A stretch of DNA of 64,000 bases, taken from CAVQZA01 sp963718355. Lineage in GTDB: Bacteria > Actinomycetota > Thermoleophilia > Gaiellales > Gaiellaceae. This document shows positions 50,538-59,665 of the stretch, one piece after another (the first letter of the stretch is position 1; each line of letters begins with the position of its first letter). Below the pieces are notes generated by a model. It was not told the DNA's origin, did no database searches, and saw nothing but the letters and a program-made list of their open reading frames with translations. The stretch is taken from assembly GCA_963718355.1 (NCBI GenBank), contig CAVQZA010000007.1:1-64000 (forward strand), read 5' to 3'. A program made the translations under genes and the position numbers.

Positions 50538-51340
50538 TGTCGCTGAAGCAGCAGATTCCGTTCGCCGTGCGCCACCGGTTGCGGCTCCGCGTCGATGCGA
50601 TCACCACCACGCCGCAGCGTCTCGCCAGCGCCGGGCGGACTCCCCGGAACCGGGCGGATGCTCGCTACCAGGTCTGGTACCGGCACCGCACGATGAGGCG
50701 GTTCTTCGAGCGGCTCGTCAGGCCCGGCGACCTCGTCTTCGACATCGGGGCGAACCGTGGCGAGTGGACTGCCGGACTTCGCTCCGTCGGCTGTCGCGTC
50801 GTCGCGGTCGAGCCCCAGCCCGAGTGCGCCGCGGCGATCGTCGCCGATCCACTCGTGACAGTCGTTGTCGCGGCGGTGGGTCTCGACGGCGGCGAGGTCG
50901 CGCTGTTCATCGCTCCGCAGAGCGAGCACGCGACGACCTCACCGGAGTTCATCACCGCGATGATCGACAGCGGGCGCTACCCCGCGGAGTACTGGAGCCG
51001 ATCGGTCTCCGTCCCGGTGCGCACCCTCGACGGCCTGATCGACGAGTTCGGGACGCCGAAGTACATCAAGCTCGACATCGAGGGCTCCGAGCCCGAGGCG
51101 TTGCGCTCGCTGAGCCGCGTCGTGCCGCTGCTCTCGTTCGAATCGCACGGCCAGACCCTCGACCAGGCGCGGGACTGCATCGCGACGATCGCGTCGCTCG
51201 GCGACTACGAGTTCAACGTGACGCCCGGCGAGTTTCTATTGCTCAAGTGGCGCAAGTGGGGCGAGCCCGATCGCGTGCTGCGCGTGCTGGAGGCGGCGCC
51301 GTACGGCTGGAACAACGTCTTCGCTCGTTTGCGTACCTAG
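50537..51340 (+). CDS. FkbM-family SAM-dependent methyltransferase
   Basis: The 267-residue protein has the SAM-binding VFDIGANRGEWTAGLRSVG near residue 66, VVAVEPQPE, and TLDGLIDEFGTPKYIKLDIE with GSEPEAL, the typical FkbM C-terminal signature. FkbM enzymes O-methylate sugars and polyketides. ATG at 50537 overlaps the alcohol dehydrogenase stop (TGATG). It precedes a block of glycosyltransferase and nucleotide-sugar genes, so a methylated surface sugar is the likeliest product. Confidence 0.87.
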   Translation: MSLKQQIPFAVRHRLRLRVDAITTTPQRLASAGRTPRNRADARYQVWYRHRTMRRFFERLVRPGDLVFDIGANRGEWTAGLRSVGCRVVAVEPQPECAAAIVADPLVTVVVAAVGLDGGEVALFIAPQSEHATTSPEFITAMIDSGRYPAEYWSRSVSVPVRTLDGLIDEFGTPKYIKLDIEGSEPEALRSLSRVVPLLSFESHGQTLDQARDCIATIASLGDYEFNVTPGEFLLLKWRKWGEPDRVLRVLEAAPYGWNNVFARLRT

Positions 51341-51563
51341 GCCATGCCTAGGGGTCAGGTCACCGGACCGGTCCCTGGCGGCCCTGTCCTCGTGCAATTG
51401 CCCTGCATGCCAGGCGGAAACGGGTCCGAAGCGCGCGGGGGTCGGACTCTCGCCGCCTGCCCCCGGACGACATGTCCCGGGGTCAGGCACCGGGACGTGT
51501 TGCTTTGGGCCCTGCGGAATTTAGGCTCGTCTTAGCGGCGCGCTGTAAGTTGTCGGTTCGGAA
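51341..51563 (+). other. Intergenic region with REP-like repeats
   Basis: This 223-base gap holds two related sequences beginning GGGGTCAGG (51351 and 51479). The second lies inside a hairpin. Near its end, TAAGTT at about 51546 may be the -10 box for the glycosyltransferase at 51564. No ORF with coding-like third positions was seen. Confidence 0.5.
51471..51499 (+). repeat. Hairpin element containing GGGGTCAGGCACCGGG
   Basis: CATGTCCCGG at 51471-51480 pairs with CCGGGACGTG at 51490-51499 (ten pairs, one of them G-T) around a nine-base loop. An imperfect relative, GGGGTCAGGTCACCGG, starts at 51351. It may be a dispersed palindromic element or the terminator of the FkbM transcript. Confidence 0.55.
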
Positions 51564-52526
51564 ATGGCGCAGGCAGACGTCTTTTCGGCACGCAGCGAGG
51601 CCGACGGGGGCCGCGGCGCGCCTCACGTGTCCGTGGTGGTCACCGTCTTCAACGAGGCGGCGACGATCGAGGAGCTCTACCGCCGCACCACGGCGGCGCT
51701 CGCGGGCGTCGCGTACGAGCTGATCTTCGTCGACGACGGCTCGACCGACGGCGGCTTCGCGGTGCTCGAACGGCTCCACGCCGCCGATCCGCGCGTCCGC
51801 GTCGTGCGCTTCAAGCGCAACGCTGGTCAGCACCCGGCGATGCACGCAGGGCTCGCGCGCGCCCGCGGCGAGATCGTCGTCACGATGGACGGCGACCTCC
51901 AGAACGAGCCGGAGGACATCCCGCGGCTCGTCGCGGCAGTCGAGGCGGGCTCCGACGTCGCGAGCGGCCGCCGCGCTGCGCGCCACGACTCGTGGGCCCG
52001 CACGCTGCCGTCGAGCGTGATCAACGGCATGCTGCGCCGCTTCACGAAGGTCGACATCTCGGACTTCGGCTGCGCCTTCAATGCGTATCGCCGCGACGTC
52101 GTCGTGCCGATGCTCGGCGCGATCGGCCGCCAGAAGTTCACGAAGGCGCTGATCCTCTCCGGCGGCGCGAGCGTGATCGAAGTCGACGTGTCCCACGCAC
52201 CCCGCGACGACGCCTCACGCTACTCGCCGTTCCGCCTCGTCCGCCTGGCGCTGCACGTCGTCGCAGGCTTCTGGCCGCAGCCGATCCAGTGGGTCGGAAT
52301 CACGCTCGGCCTGATCTGCACCCTGCTCGCGACCGGCCTCGGGATCTACGGCGTGATCTACTGGATCGGCGAGTCGAACTTCCCAGGCCCGCTCTTCGGC
52401 GGCGTCGCGCTGCTCTATGTGCTCGGGATCCAGGGCTTCATCCTCGCGCTCGTCGGCGAGTATCTGGGCAGAATCCAGAAGGAAGTCGAAGGCAGGCCGA
52501 TGTACACGATCGAGAGGGAGCTTTGA
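51564..52526 (+). CDS. Family 2 glycosyltransferase with two C-terminal membrane helices (GtrB/DPM1-like)
   Basis: The 320-residue protein has a GT-A domain (VSVVVTVFNEAATIEELYRR, FVDDGSTDG, VVTMDGDLQNEPEDI) followed by two membrane helices near 235-290 and the ending GEYLGRIQKEVEGRPMYTIE. This combination identifies undecaprenyl-phosphate sugar transferases such as GtrB or ArnC. They load a sugar on the lipid carrier for transfer outside the cell. Its stop overlaps the TTG start of an SDR gene (TTGA), with gagaggga before it, so the two are cotranslated. Confidence 0.9.
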   Translation: MAQADVFSARSEADGGRGAPHVSVVVTVFNEAATIEELYRRTTAALAGVAYELIFVDDGSTDGGFAVLERLHAADPRVRVVRFKRNAGQHPAMHAGLARARGEIVVTMDGDLQNEPEDIPRLVAAVEAGSDVASGRRAARHDSWARTLPSSVINGMLRRFTKVDISDFGCAFNAYRRDVVVPMLGAIGRQKFTKALILSGGASVIEVDVSHAPRDDASRYSPFRLVRLALHVVAGFWPQPIQWVGITLGLICTLLATGLGIYGVIYWIGESNFPGPLFGGVALLYVLGIQGFILALVGEYLGRIQKEVEGRPMYTIEREL

Positions 52527-53527
52527 CAAAGCGCGTCCTGGTGACCGGCGGCGCCGGATTCATCTCGTCTACGTTCGTTCGCCACCTGCTGGCGCACACC
52601 GACCACGAGGTCGTCACGCTCGACGCGCTCACCTACGCGGGGAACCTCGAGAACCTCGCCGACGTGCTCTCCCACCCGCGGCTCTCGTTCGTCGAGGGCG
52701 ACATCCGCAACGCGGCGCTGATTCGCGACGTCGTCGAGAACGTCGACGTGATCGTCAACGCGGCGGCCGAGTCGCACGTTGAGAAGTCGATCGAGGAGGG
52801 CGCCTCGGAGTTCGTGACCACGAACGTCGAGGGAACGCAGATCCTGCTCGACGCGATCCGTCGCAGCCCCGTCGAGCGCTTCATCCTGATCTCCTCGAGC
52901 GAGGTCTACGGCACGGCCGAGACCGACCCGATGGACGAGGAGCATCCGCTCAACCCGCGCAGCCCGTACGCCGCGACCAAGGCGGGCGGCGATCGCCTCG
53001 CCTACAGCTACTACGTCACCTACGGCCTGCCGATCGTGATCGTGCGCCCGTTCAACAACTACGGGCCGCGCCAGCATCCCGAGAAGGTGATCCCGCGCTT
53101 CATCACGCAGGCGCTCTCGAACGAGCCACTCACGATCCATGGCGACGGGCACGCGAGCCGCGACTGGCTCTACGTCGACGACGACGCCGAGGCGATCGAG
53201 GCGATCATCGCGGCGCCGATCGAGCCGCTCGCCGGCGAGGTGCTGAACGTCGCCACGGGGATCGACATCTCGGTTCACGACATCGCCGGCCAGGTGCTCG
53301 AGCTCGTCGGCAAGCCGGCGGACCTCCGCGCCAATGTGCCCGAGCGTCTCGGCCAGGTCGACCGCCATATCGGCTCCACGGAGAAGCTCGAACGCCTCAC
53401 CGGCTGGCGCGCGCACACGTCCTTCGAGGAGGGACTGGAGCGCACCGTCGCGTGGTATCGCGACAATGAAGCGTGGTGGCGGGGGATTCTCCAGCAGACG
53501 AGCACCCCAAGCGCCTCCTCGTCCTAG
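52523..53527 (+). CDS. Extended SDR, dTDP-glucose 4,6-dehydratase/UDP-sugar epimerase-like
   Basis: TTG at 52523 overlaps the preceding stop by four bases and opens a 334-residue protein starting TKRVLVTGGAGFISSTFVRH. YAATKAGGDRLAYSYY holds the Y-x3-K pair and VRPFNNYGPRQHPEKVIPRF the sugar-nucleotide site. Overall it resembles RmlB, but in RmlB the active site reads T-D-E-VYG; here it is ISSSEVYG, without the aspartate. A 4-epimerase or decarboxylase reaction is therefore as likely as 4,6-dehydration. It precedes ATP-grasp and DegT genes in one run. Confidence 0.85.
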   Translation: MTKRVLVTGGAGFISSTFVRHLLAHTDHEVVTLDALTYAGNLENLADVLSHPRLSFVEGDIRNAALIRDVVENVDVIVNAAAESHVEKSIEEGASEFVTTNVEGTQILLDAIRRSPVERFILISSSEVYGTAETDPMDEEHPLNPRSPYAATKAGGDRLAYSYYVTYGLPIVIVRPFNNYGPRQHPEKVIPRFITQALSNEPLTIHGDGHASRDWLYVDDDAEAIEAIIAAPIEPLAGEVLNVATGIDISVHDIAGQVLELVGKPADLRANVPERLGQVDRHIGSTEKLERLTGWRAHTSFEEGLERTVAWYRDNEAWWRGILQQTSTPSASSS

Positions 53528-54702
53528 GGGCGGGGCCGGCGCAACTCGGCCTGCTCGAGGCCGCGCGGGCGCGCGGGCTCGACGTGATCGCACTGGATCG
53601 CGACCCCGGCGCGCCCGGTTTCAAGCTGGCCGATACGCGGGCGCTCGTCTCGGTCGAGGACGAGCCTGCGGTGGAGCGGCTCGCGCTCGCGGAGCGCGTC
53701 GACGGCGTGATCGCGCCGGGAATCGACTGGCCGGTCGGAATCGCGGCGCGGCTCGCGGTGCGGCTCGGCGTCGCGCATCCGATCTCGCCTGAGACCGCCG
53801 TGCTCGCAACCTCGAAGATGCGCCAGCGCGAGCGCTTCTCGGAGGCCGGCGTGCCCCAGCCGCGCTCGCGTGTGTGCCGCGACCTCGACGAGGCGCGCGC
53901 CGCCGTGGAGGAGCTCGGCTATCCGTGCGTGCTGAAGGCGCCCGATCGCCAGGGCCAGAAGGGACTTGCGCTCGTTCGCGTTCCGGACGAGCTTCCCGCT
54001 GCGGTCGAGCTCGCGCTTGCAGCGGCGCGGACGCCGGTGTGCCTCGTCGAAGAGGCCGTGCCCGGGCAGGAGGTGACGGTCGTGGCGTTCTCGGCCGGTG
54101 GCCAGTTTCAGCCGCTGATGGTCACCGACCGCATGGTCGCCGAGCCGCCGGCCTTCGGCGTCGCGCTCGCGCACGTTTTCCCGGGCGGCGCGGAGGCCGC
54201 GATCGGAGCTGCGCGGGCTGCGGCCGAGGCACTCGGGATCACCGACGGGCCGACCTACACGCAGGTCTTGATGTCGCCGGACGGGCCGCGCATCGGCGAG
54301 CTCGCAGCGCGGCTCGGCGGCGGCCACGACGCAGAGCTCTGCCTTGCGGCGGTCGGCGTCGACCTCAACGGGCTCGCGATCTCCGCGGCGCTCGGCGAGC
54401 CGGTCGACGTGCCCGAGCCGCGCCCTCAGGTCGGCGGCGCCGTGACGCGCTTCCTGGTCGCGCCGGAGGGCCGGCTCGAGGAGGTGCACGGCCTCGACGA
54501 GGCGCAGGCCGTCGAGGGAGTCCTGAAGGTGCGCTCGTACCGCTCGCCGGGCTTCGTGTTCGGGCCGCTGCGCCGCGGCGGCGACCGGGCCGGAGCCGTG
54601 CTCGCCGTGGGCTCGACCCGGGAGGAGGCGCTGGAACGGGCAGATCGCGCGGTCGAGCGCATACGCTTCGTGACCGCCGATGCAGAAGCTCTCGTCCCCT
54701 AA
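53473..54702 (+). CDS. ATP-grasp ligase (PurK/carbamoyl-phosphate-synthase-like)
   Basis: The 409-residue protein begins its first fold at RLLVLGAGPAQLGLLEAARA; the ATP-grasp core has LGYPCVLKAPDRQGQKGLAL near residue 157, EEAVPGQEVTVVAF, and GPRIGELAARLGGGHDAEL in place of the usual E-x-N-x-R. GTG at 53473 overlaps the SDR gene by 55 bases; the true start may be a little later. It is the third ATP-grasp in this glycan region, again beside a DegT aminotransferase, so linking an acid to an amino sugar is a plausible role. Confidence 0.82.
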   Translation: MVAGDSPADEHPKRLLVLGAGPAQLGLLEAARARGLDVIALDRDPGAPGFKLADTRALVSVEDEPAVERLALAERVDGVIAPGIDWPVGIAARLAVRLGVAHPISPETAVLATSKMRQRERFSEAGVPQPRSRVCRDLDEARAAVEELGYPCVLKAPDRQGQKGLALVRVPDELPAAVELALAAARTPVCLVEEAVPGQEVTVVAFSAGGQFQPLMVTDRMVAEPPAFGVALAHVFPGGAEAAIGAARAAAEALGITDGPTYTQVLMSPDGPRIGELAARLGGGHDAELCLAAVGVDLNGLAISAALGEPVDVPEPRPQVGGAVTRFLVAPEGRLEEVHGLDEAQAVEGVLKVRSYRSPGFVFGPLRRGGDRAGAVLAVGSTREEALERADRAVERIRFVTADAEALVP

Positions 54703-55811
54703 GCGTCTAGTCGGCTTCCAGCCTCCCGCGGTCGGCGAGGAGGAGGTGGCCGCGGTCGCCGAGACGCTCCGCTCGGGCTGGCTCACGACCGGTCCGCGCG
54801 CCGCCGAGCTCGAGCGCCGCATGGCCGACTACCTCGAGGCGCGCCACGTGCTCGCCGTCTCGTCGGGAACAGCCGCGATGCACCTCGCGCTGATCGCGCT
54901 CGGCATCGGGCCGGGCGACGAGGTGATCACGAGCCCGATCACCTGGCCCGCGACCGCGAACGTGATCGTCCACGCGGGCGCGACGCCCGTGTTCGCAGAC
55001 GTGCGCGAGGGCGATCTCAACATCGACCCGGACCGGGTGCGCGAGCTCGTCACCGAGAGGACGAAGGCGATTCTCCCCGTCGACCTCGCCGGCGAACCGG
55101 CCGACTACGAGCCGCTGCTCGAGCTCGGCTTGCCGATCCTCGAGGACGCGGCCCACGCCGCCGAGACGCGCTACCGCGGCCGCAAGGTCGGGTCGATCGC
55201 CGAGGCGACGGCGTTCTCGCTCTACGCGACGAAGAACATCGCCGCGGGCGAGGGCGGGCTGATCGCGACGAACAGCGACGAGCTCGCCGGAGGCCGTGCA
55301 GGCGCTGCGGCTGATGCGGCGCGGCGACGGCTCGATCTACGACGTGACCGTGCCCGGCTACAAGGCGAACCTCTCCGACGTGCTCGCCGCGATCGCGCTC
55401 TGCCAGCTCGACAAGGTCGACGAGCACGCCGCGATCCGCGAGCGCCAGTTCGCGATCTACGACGAGGGCCTGGCCGAGCTCGACGGAGTCACGCCGCTCA
55501 CGCGCGACCCGCGCAATGTCCACGCGCGCCACCTCTACGTGATCCGGATCGCCGCCGAGGCAGCCGGCGCGGACCGTGACGCCTACCAGGCGGCGCTCTC
55601 CGCGGAGGGAGTCTCGAGCTCGATCCACTTCCTGCCGGTGCACACCCTGACCTGGTACCGCGAGCGGTTCCCCGAGCAGCCCGCGCTGCCCATCGCCGAG
55701 CAGGCGGGCGCCGAGGTGCTCTCGCTCCCGCTTTCGCCTGCGCATGCCGATGAGGACATTGCGTACGTGGTCGCGACGCTGCGGCGGCTGCACGCGTCCT
55801 TCACCTCATGA
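54680..55811 (+). pseudogene. DegT-type sugar aminotransferase with a frameshift
   Basis: The first part (from ATG 54680) reads VSSGTAAMHLALIALGIGPG, LEDAAHAAETRYRG and SLYATKNIAAGEGGLIATN, with the PLP lysine. Near 55289 the frame must shift by one base to continue as EAVQALRLMRRGDGSIYDVT through PGYKANLSDVLAAIAL and the normal C-terminus ending at 55811. The sequence GCC-G-GAG contains one extra G relative to the expected GCC-GAG. Rejoined, the protein is about 376 residues and complete. Both halves keep good codon use, so this may be a sequencing error or a very recent mutation. Its stop overlaps the next gene by four bases. Confidence 0.85.
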
Positions 55812-56809
55812 ACGAGACCCCAAAGAGCCGGTTCACACGCAAGCGCGTGCTCAAGATCTTCGGCTCGCTGACGGTGACCGGGCTCGCGCTCGCGTACCTG
55901 ATCTGGAAGATCGACCTCGGCCAGACGCTGCACATCCTCGCGAACGCGAAGCTCGGCTTCTTCCTCGCGTCGCTCGGGATCATGTTCGTCTCGGTGTGGC
56001 CGATGGCCTGGCGCTGGCAGCAGCTGCTTGCGGCGCGCGGTGTCCACGAGAAGGTCTCATGGCTCACCCGGGCCTACTTCGTCGGCTACATGGTCGGCCA
56101 GGTGCTGCCGACGTCGGTCGGCGGCGACGCCTCGCGCATCTACGAGTCGTCGCGGCGCCACCCCGGCCACGGCGGGCTGTGCGCCGGGACGGTGCTGCTC
56201 GAGCGCGCGCTCGGCGGCGCGGCGACCCTCACGCTCGCCGCGGTCGGCTTCGTGCTCGCGGTCGGCCAGTACAACCTCGGCGCCTACCTCTGGATCGAGG
56301 GGCTCTTCGTCGTGCTGACGATCATCCTCGCGTTCGCGCTGTTCTCGCGGCGGGTGCGCCGCCCGCTCGCCTGGACGGTGCCGTACCTGCGCAAGCTCCG
56401 CGTCGACAAGCCGCTGCGCTCGGTCTACGAGGCGATCCACAGCTACCGCGACCACCCGTGGCTGCTCGTCGGGATGTTCTCGCTGACGATCTTCGTTCAG
56501 GCCTTCCGCGTGCTCGCGATCTGGCTCTCGGGCAAGGCCGTCGGCGTCGACCTCTCGCCGCGGCCCTATTACGTGATGGGGCCGATGCTGTTCCTCGTGA
56601 TCCTGATCCCGTTCACGATCAACGGCCTCGCCGTGCGCGAGTCGTTCTTCGTCAGCTTCCTCGGCGGCCTCGGCGTGGGCGCCGACCAGGCCTTCGCCAC
56701 GGGCTTCCTCTTCTTCCTCGTCACACTGCTGCTCTCGCTGCCCGGCGCGGCGATCATGGCCTGGGAGAGCGTGCGCGGAATCGCCCGCCCGAGCCTCCCG
56801 CATGGCTGA
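55808..56809 (+). CDS. UPF0104/LPG-synthase-like membrane protein (AglD family)
   Basis: The 333-residue protein has about eight membrane helices and the family motifs GYMVGQVLPTSVGGDASRIY, ERALGGAATL and the C-terminal INGLAVRESFFVSFLGGLGV. It corresponds to the membrane flippase-like part of lysyl-phosphatidylglycerol synthases, without the synthetase domain. Relatives are often found in glycan clusters as lipid or polyprenyl-sugar transport factors. ATG overlaps the aminotransferase stop by four bases, and the next gene overlaps by eight, in one operon. Confidence 0.85.
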   Translation: MNETPKSRFTRKRVLKIFGSLTVTGLALAYLIWKIDLGQTLHILANAKLGFFLASLGIMFVSVWPMAWRWQQLLAARGVHEKVSWLTRAYFVGYMVGQVLPTSVGGDASRIYESSRRHPGHGGLCAGTVLLERALGGAATLTLAAVGFVLAVGQYNLGAYLWIEGLFVVLTIILAFALFSRRVRRPLAWTVPYLRKLRVDKPLRSVYEAIHSYRDHPWLLVGMFSLTIFVQAFRVLAIWLSGKAVGVDLSPRPYYVMGPMLFLVILIPFTINGLAVRESFFVSFLGGLGVGADQAFATGFLFFLVTLLLSLPGAAIMAWESVRGIARPSLPHG

Positions 56810-57677
56810 CGTAGCCGCGGTCGTCGTCACCTACAACGCGATGCCCTGGCTCGAGCAGTGCCTCGAGAGCCTCGCGGGGGTCGAGTGCGTCGTGGTCGAC
56901 CACGGCTCGAGCGATGACTCGGTGGCCGTTGCGCGGGCGGCCGGCGCGAGGGTCGTCGAGCAGGAGAATCTCGGGCTCGCGGCGGGCTGGAACCGCGGGC
57001 TGCGGGAGACCGACAGCCGCTATGTCCTGATCCTGAACGCCGACGCCTGGCTCGTCGGCGACGCCCTCGCACTGCTCGTCGGCTTCGCGGATGCGCACCC
57101 GCGCGCGGCGGTCGTCGGCCCCCGCCTACTCAATCGAGACGGAACACTGCAGCGCTCCGTTCGCGGCTTCCCGACGCTCTGGCGGCTCGCGACCGAGTAC
57201 CTCTTCCTCCGCAAGCTCGCGCCGCATTCCGAGGCGCTGAACGGGTTCTACGCGGGCGGTTTCGACCACCGGAGCGTGCGCGAAGCGGAGTTCGTGATGG
57301 GCGCCGCGATGCTGGTGCGGCGCGAGGCTGTGGCCGAAGTCGGACCGCTGGACGAGTCGTTCTTCCTCTTTACTGAAGAGGTCGACTGGTGCTACCGCTT
57401 CGAGCGGGCGGGCTGGCAGGTGTGGTTCACGCCCGAGGCGGAGGTCGTCCACGTCGGCGGCGCCTCGCACGGCGGGCGGATGTTCGACCAGCAGGTGCTC
57501 GGCCACATCCGGTTTCTCGCCAAGCATCGCGGGCTCGCCTATGCCGAGCGGGCGCGGAAGCTGCTCGTCGTCTCGCTGCGCCTGCGCGGCGTCCTGTACC
57601 GAGGCGAACGCGGCGAGATGTACCGGCACGGGGCGCGGTTCCTCGCGTCCGGCAACGCCGAGGCGCTCCTGCGATGA
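56802..57677 (+). CDS. Family 2 glycosyltransferase (rhamnosyltransferase-like)
   Basis: The 291-residue protein has the GT-A fold: AAVVVTYNAMPWLEQCLESL, VDHGSSDDS, NLGLAAGWNRGL and the metal-binding LNADAWL. FVMGAAMLVRREAVAEVG and FFLFTEEVDWCYRFERAGWQ are characteristic of the WbbL/rhamnosyltransferase group, which adds deoxy sugars to lipid-linked glycans in the cytoplasm. It overlaps both neighbours (eight and four bases). Confidence 0.9.
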   Translation: MADVAAVVVTYNAMPWLEQCLESLAGVECVVVDHGSSDDSVAVARAAGARVVEQENLGLAAGWNRGLRETDSRYVLILNADAWLVGDALALLVGFADAHPRAAVVGPRLLNRDGTLQRSVRGFPTLWRLATEYLFLRKLAPHSEALNGFYAGGFDHRSVREAEFVMGAAMLVRREAVAEVGPLDESFFLFTEEVDWCYRFERAGWQVWFTPEAEVVHVGGASHGGRMFDQQVLGHIRFLAKHRGLAYAERARKLLVVSLRLRGVLYRGERGEMYRHGARFLASGNAEALLR

Positions 57678-59665
57678 GGACGCGGTTCGGGATCGTCGCC
57701 GGGGCGCTCGTCCTGCTCGCGCTGTCGCGCCTCTTGCCCGGCGAAAGCGTCGGCCTCTGGCTGCGGCTCGCGGCGGCGACGGCGGTCGTCCTGCTGCCGG
57801 GGCGGCTGCTGTCGGGCGGCGGGATGTCCGCGACGCTCGGCTGGAGCGTCGGTGCTGTCGGCGTGGCGCTCGCCGTCACGTTCGCGGTTCACGGCTCGCT
57901 CACGCTCGTGCTCGTCCTGCTCGCGGCACTGACCCTCGCGCTCGCCGTCTGGAGCCCGCGGCCTACGACTCGGCCGGATCGCTCAGCGGTGCTCGTGCTC
58001 CTCGTCGGCGCGGTGGTCGGGATCGCGCTCTGGCACGTCCTCGGCACGGTGCAGGGCGACGGGCTCTTCCACCTCGGGCGCGTGCGGAAGCTCGCCGAGC
58101 TCGGCGGCCTCTCGCTGCGGAGCGTCGACGAGTTCAAGGACGGCGGCCTCCACCCCGGCTATGCGTTCCCGCTCTGGCACGCGGTGCTGGCCCTCGTCTC
58201 GCGGCTGGCCGGAGTCGATCCGGCGCTGGTCGTCCGCTACGAGTCGAGCGTTCTCTGCCCGATCGCGTTCGTGGTCGGCTTCGAGGCGGGGAAGGCGCTG
58301 TTCCGGGACAGCTGGCTCGCCGCTGCCTCGCTCGGCGGCTCGCTCGGGCTGATCGCGCTCGCACCGGGCTCGGGCGGCTCGCTGCGCTCGCTCGCGCTGC
58401 CGGCCAGCGCCGCGCTCTACCTGTTCGTGCCCGCGGCGCTCGCGCTGGTCTTCTCGCCGCCGTCGCGGTTCAGCTACGCGACGCTCGCCGTGGTCTCGCT
58501 CGACCTTGCGTTGATCCATCCGACCTACGCGCCGTTCCTCCTCGTGCCACTTGTCGGCTACCTCGTCGCGCGGGCGCTGCTCGGTGGCCGGGCGGACGTG
58601 CGCGCGATCGCGGGGTCGATCGCGGCGGTGGGAATCCCGACCGCCGCAGTGCTCGTCTGGCTTCTGCCGATCGTGCGCGAGACGGCCTCGTCGGACCTAT
58701 CCGGAGCCGCGCTGACCGGGACACGCCACGGGATCGCCCGCTATCTCGACCAGCTCGTCGTGTACTCGCCTTCGAGCTTCCTGCTGCGGCCCGAGGTGAT
58801 CGGCCGGCGCGGCGCGGTCGCGATCGCCGCGCTCGTGCTCGTCCCGCTCGCCGCCTTCGCGTGGCGCCGCCGCTGGGCCGCGTTCGTGCTCGGCGGGACG
58901 CTGGCCGTGCTCGTGATGGTGCTCGTGCCGTTCGTCTTTCCGAAGTTCTCGGGAATCGTCTCGCTGTCGCAGTCGCGGCGGCTCGCCGCGTTCATCCCGC
59001 TGCCCTTCGCGTTCGCCGGCGGCGCCTGGGTGCTCACGCGATTTCTGCGGCTCTGGGCCCTGCCGCTCGCGCTCGCCGCGGGGATCTGGCTGCAGCTCAC
59101 CTGGCCGGGCGACTTCAACTACACGCTGAAGCACGGAGGGCCGGCGATCGCCACATGGATCGCCGCGTTCGGGGGCCTCGCCGCGCTCGTCGCCGCGGCC
59201 ATCGTCCGTCGCACCGACCTGCAGGGCGGCTCGACCCGGCTCGCGGCGCTTGCGGCCGCGCTCTTCCTCCTGCCGGTCGCAGTGCACGGCTTCTCGAACT
59301 GGAACCGGCCGACGGCGGAGAGCTCGCTGGAGCTCACGCCCGGGCTCGTCCACGCGCTGCGCACGCAGGTGCCGCGCCGCGGAGTCGTCTTCTCCGACCT
59401 GGAGACGAGCTACCGCATCGCCGCCTACGCGCCGGTGTACGTCGCCGCCGCGCCGCCGCCGCACGTCGCCGACACGAAGCGCAACCATCCCTATACGCGC
59501 GCTGCCGACGTCGCCCGCTTCTTCGCGCATCCGTCCCTCGCGATCCCGCGCCGTTACGGCGCCGGCTGGCTCGTGATCGACCGCCGCCACTTCCCGGTGC
59601 GGCTGCCGCTGCATCCCCTGTACCAGGATGCGCGGTTCAGTCTCTACCGCCTCAGCGCTTCGTAG
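57674..59665 (+). CDS. Large integral membrane protein, probable GT-C glycosyltransferase
   Basis: ATG at 57674 overlaps the previous stop and opens a 663-residue protein with about thirteen hydrophobic segments. TVQGDGLFHLGRVRKLAEL near residue 125 resembles the acidic first loop of GT-C enzymes, which take sugars from polyprenyl phosphates on the outer face. The last 110 residues are soluble (EDLETSYRIAAYAP-like, DTKRNHPYTRAADVARF). I cannot assign a family with certainty. It ends the glycan operon, and its last 14 bases overlap a convergent methyltransferase gene. Confidence 0.75.
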   Translation: MRTRFGIVAGALVLLALSRLLPGESVGLWLRLAAATAVVLLPGRLLSGGGMSATLGWSVGAVGVALAVTFAVHGSLTLVLVLLAALTLALAVWSPRPTTRPDRSAVLVLLVGAVVGIALWHVLGTVQGDGLFHLGRVRKLAELGGLSLRSVDEFKDGGLHPGYAFPLWHAVLALVSRLAGVDPALVVRYESSVLCPIAFVVGFEAGKALFRDSWLAAASLGGSLGLIALAPGSGGSLRSLALPASAALYLFVPAALALVFSPPSRFSYATLAVVSLDLALIHPTYAPFLLVPLVGYLVARALLGGRADVRAIAGSIAAVGIPTAAVLVWLLPIVRETASSDLSGAALTGTRHGIARYLDQLVVYSPSSFLLRPEVIGRRGAVAIAALVLVPLAAFAWRRRWAAFVLGGTLAVLVMVLVPFVFPKFSGIVSLSQSRRLAAFIPLPFAFAGGAWVLTRFLRLWALPLALAAGIWLQLTWPGDFNYTLKHGGPAIATWIAAFGGLAALVAAAIVRRTDLQGGSTRLAALAAALFLLPVAVHGFSNWNRPTAESSLELTPGLVHALRTQVPRRGVVFSDLETSYRIAAYAPVYVAAAPPPHVADTKRNHPYTRAADVARFFAHPSLAIPRRYGAGWLVIDRRHFPVRLPLHPLYQDARFSLYRLSAS

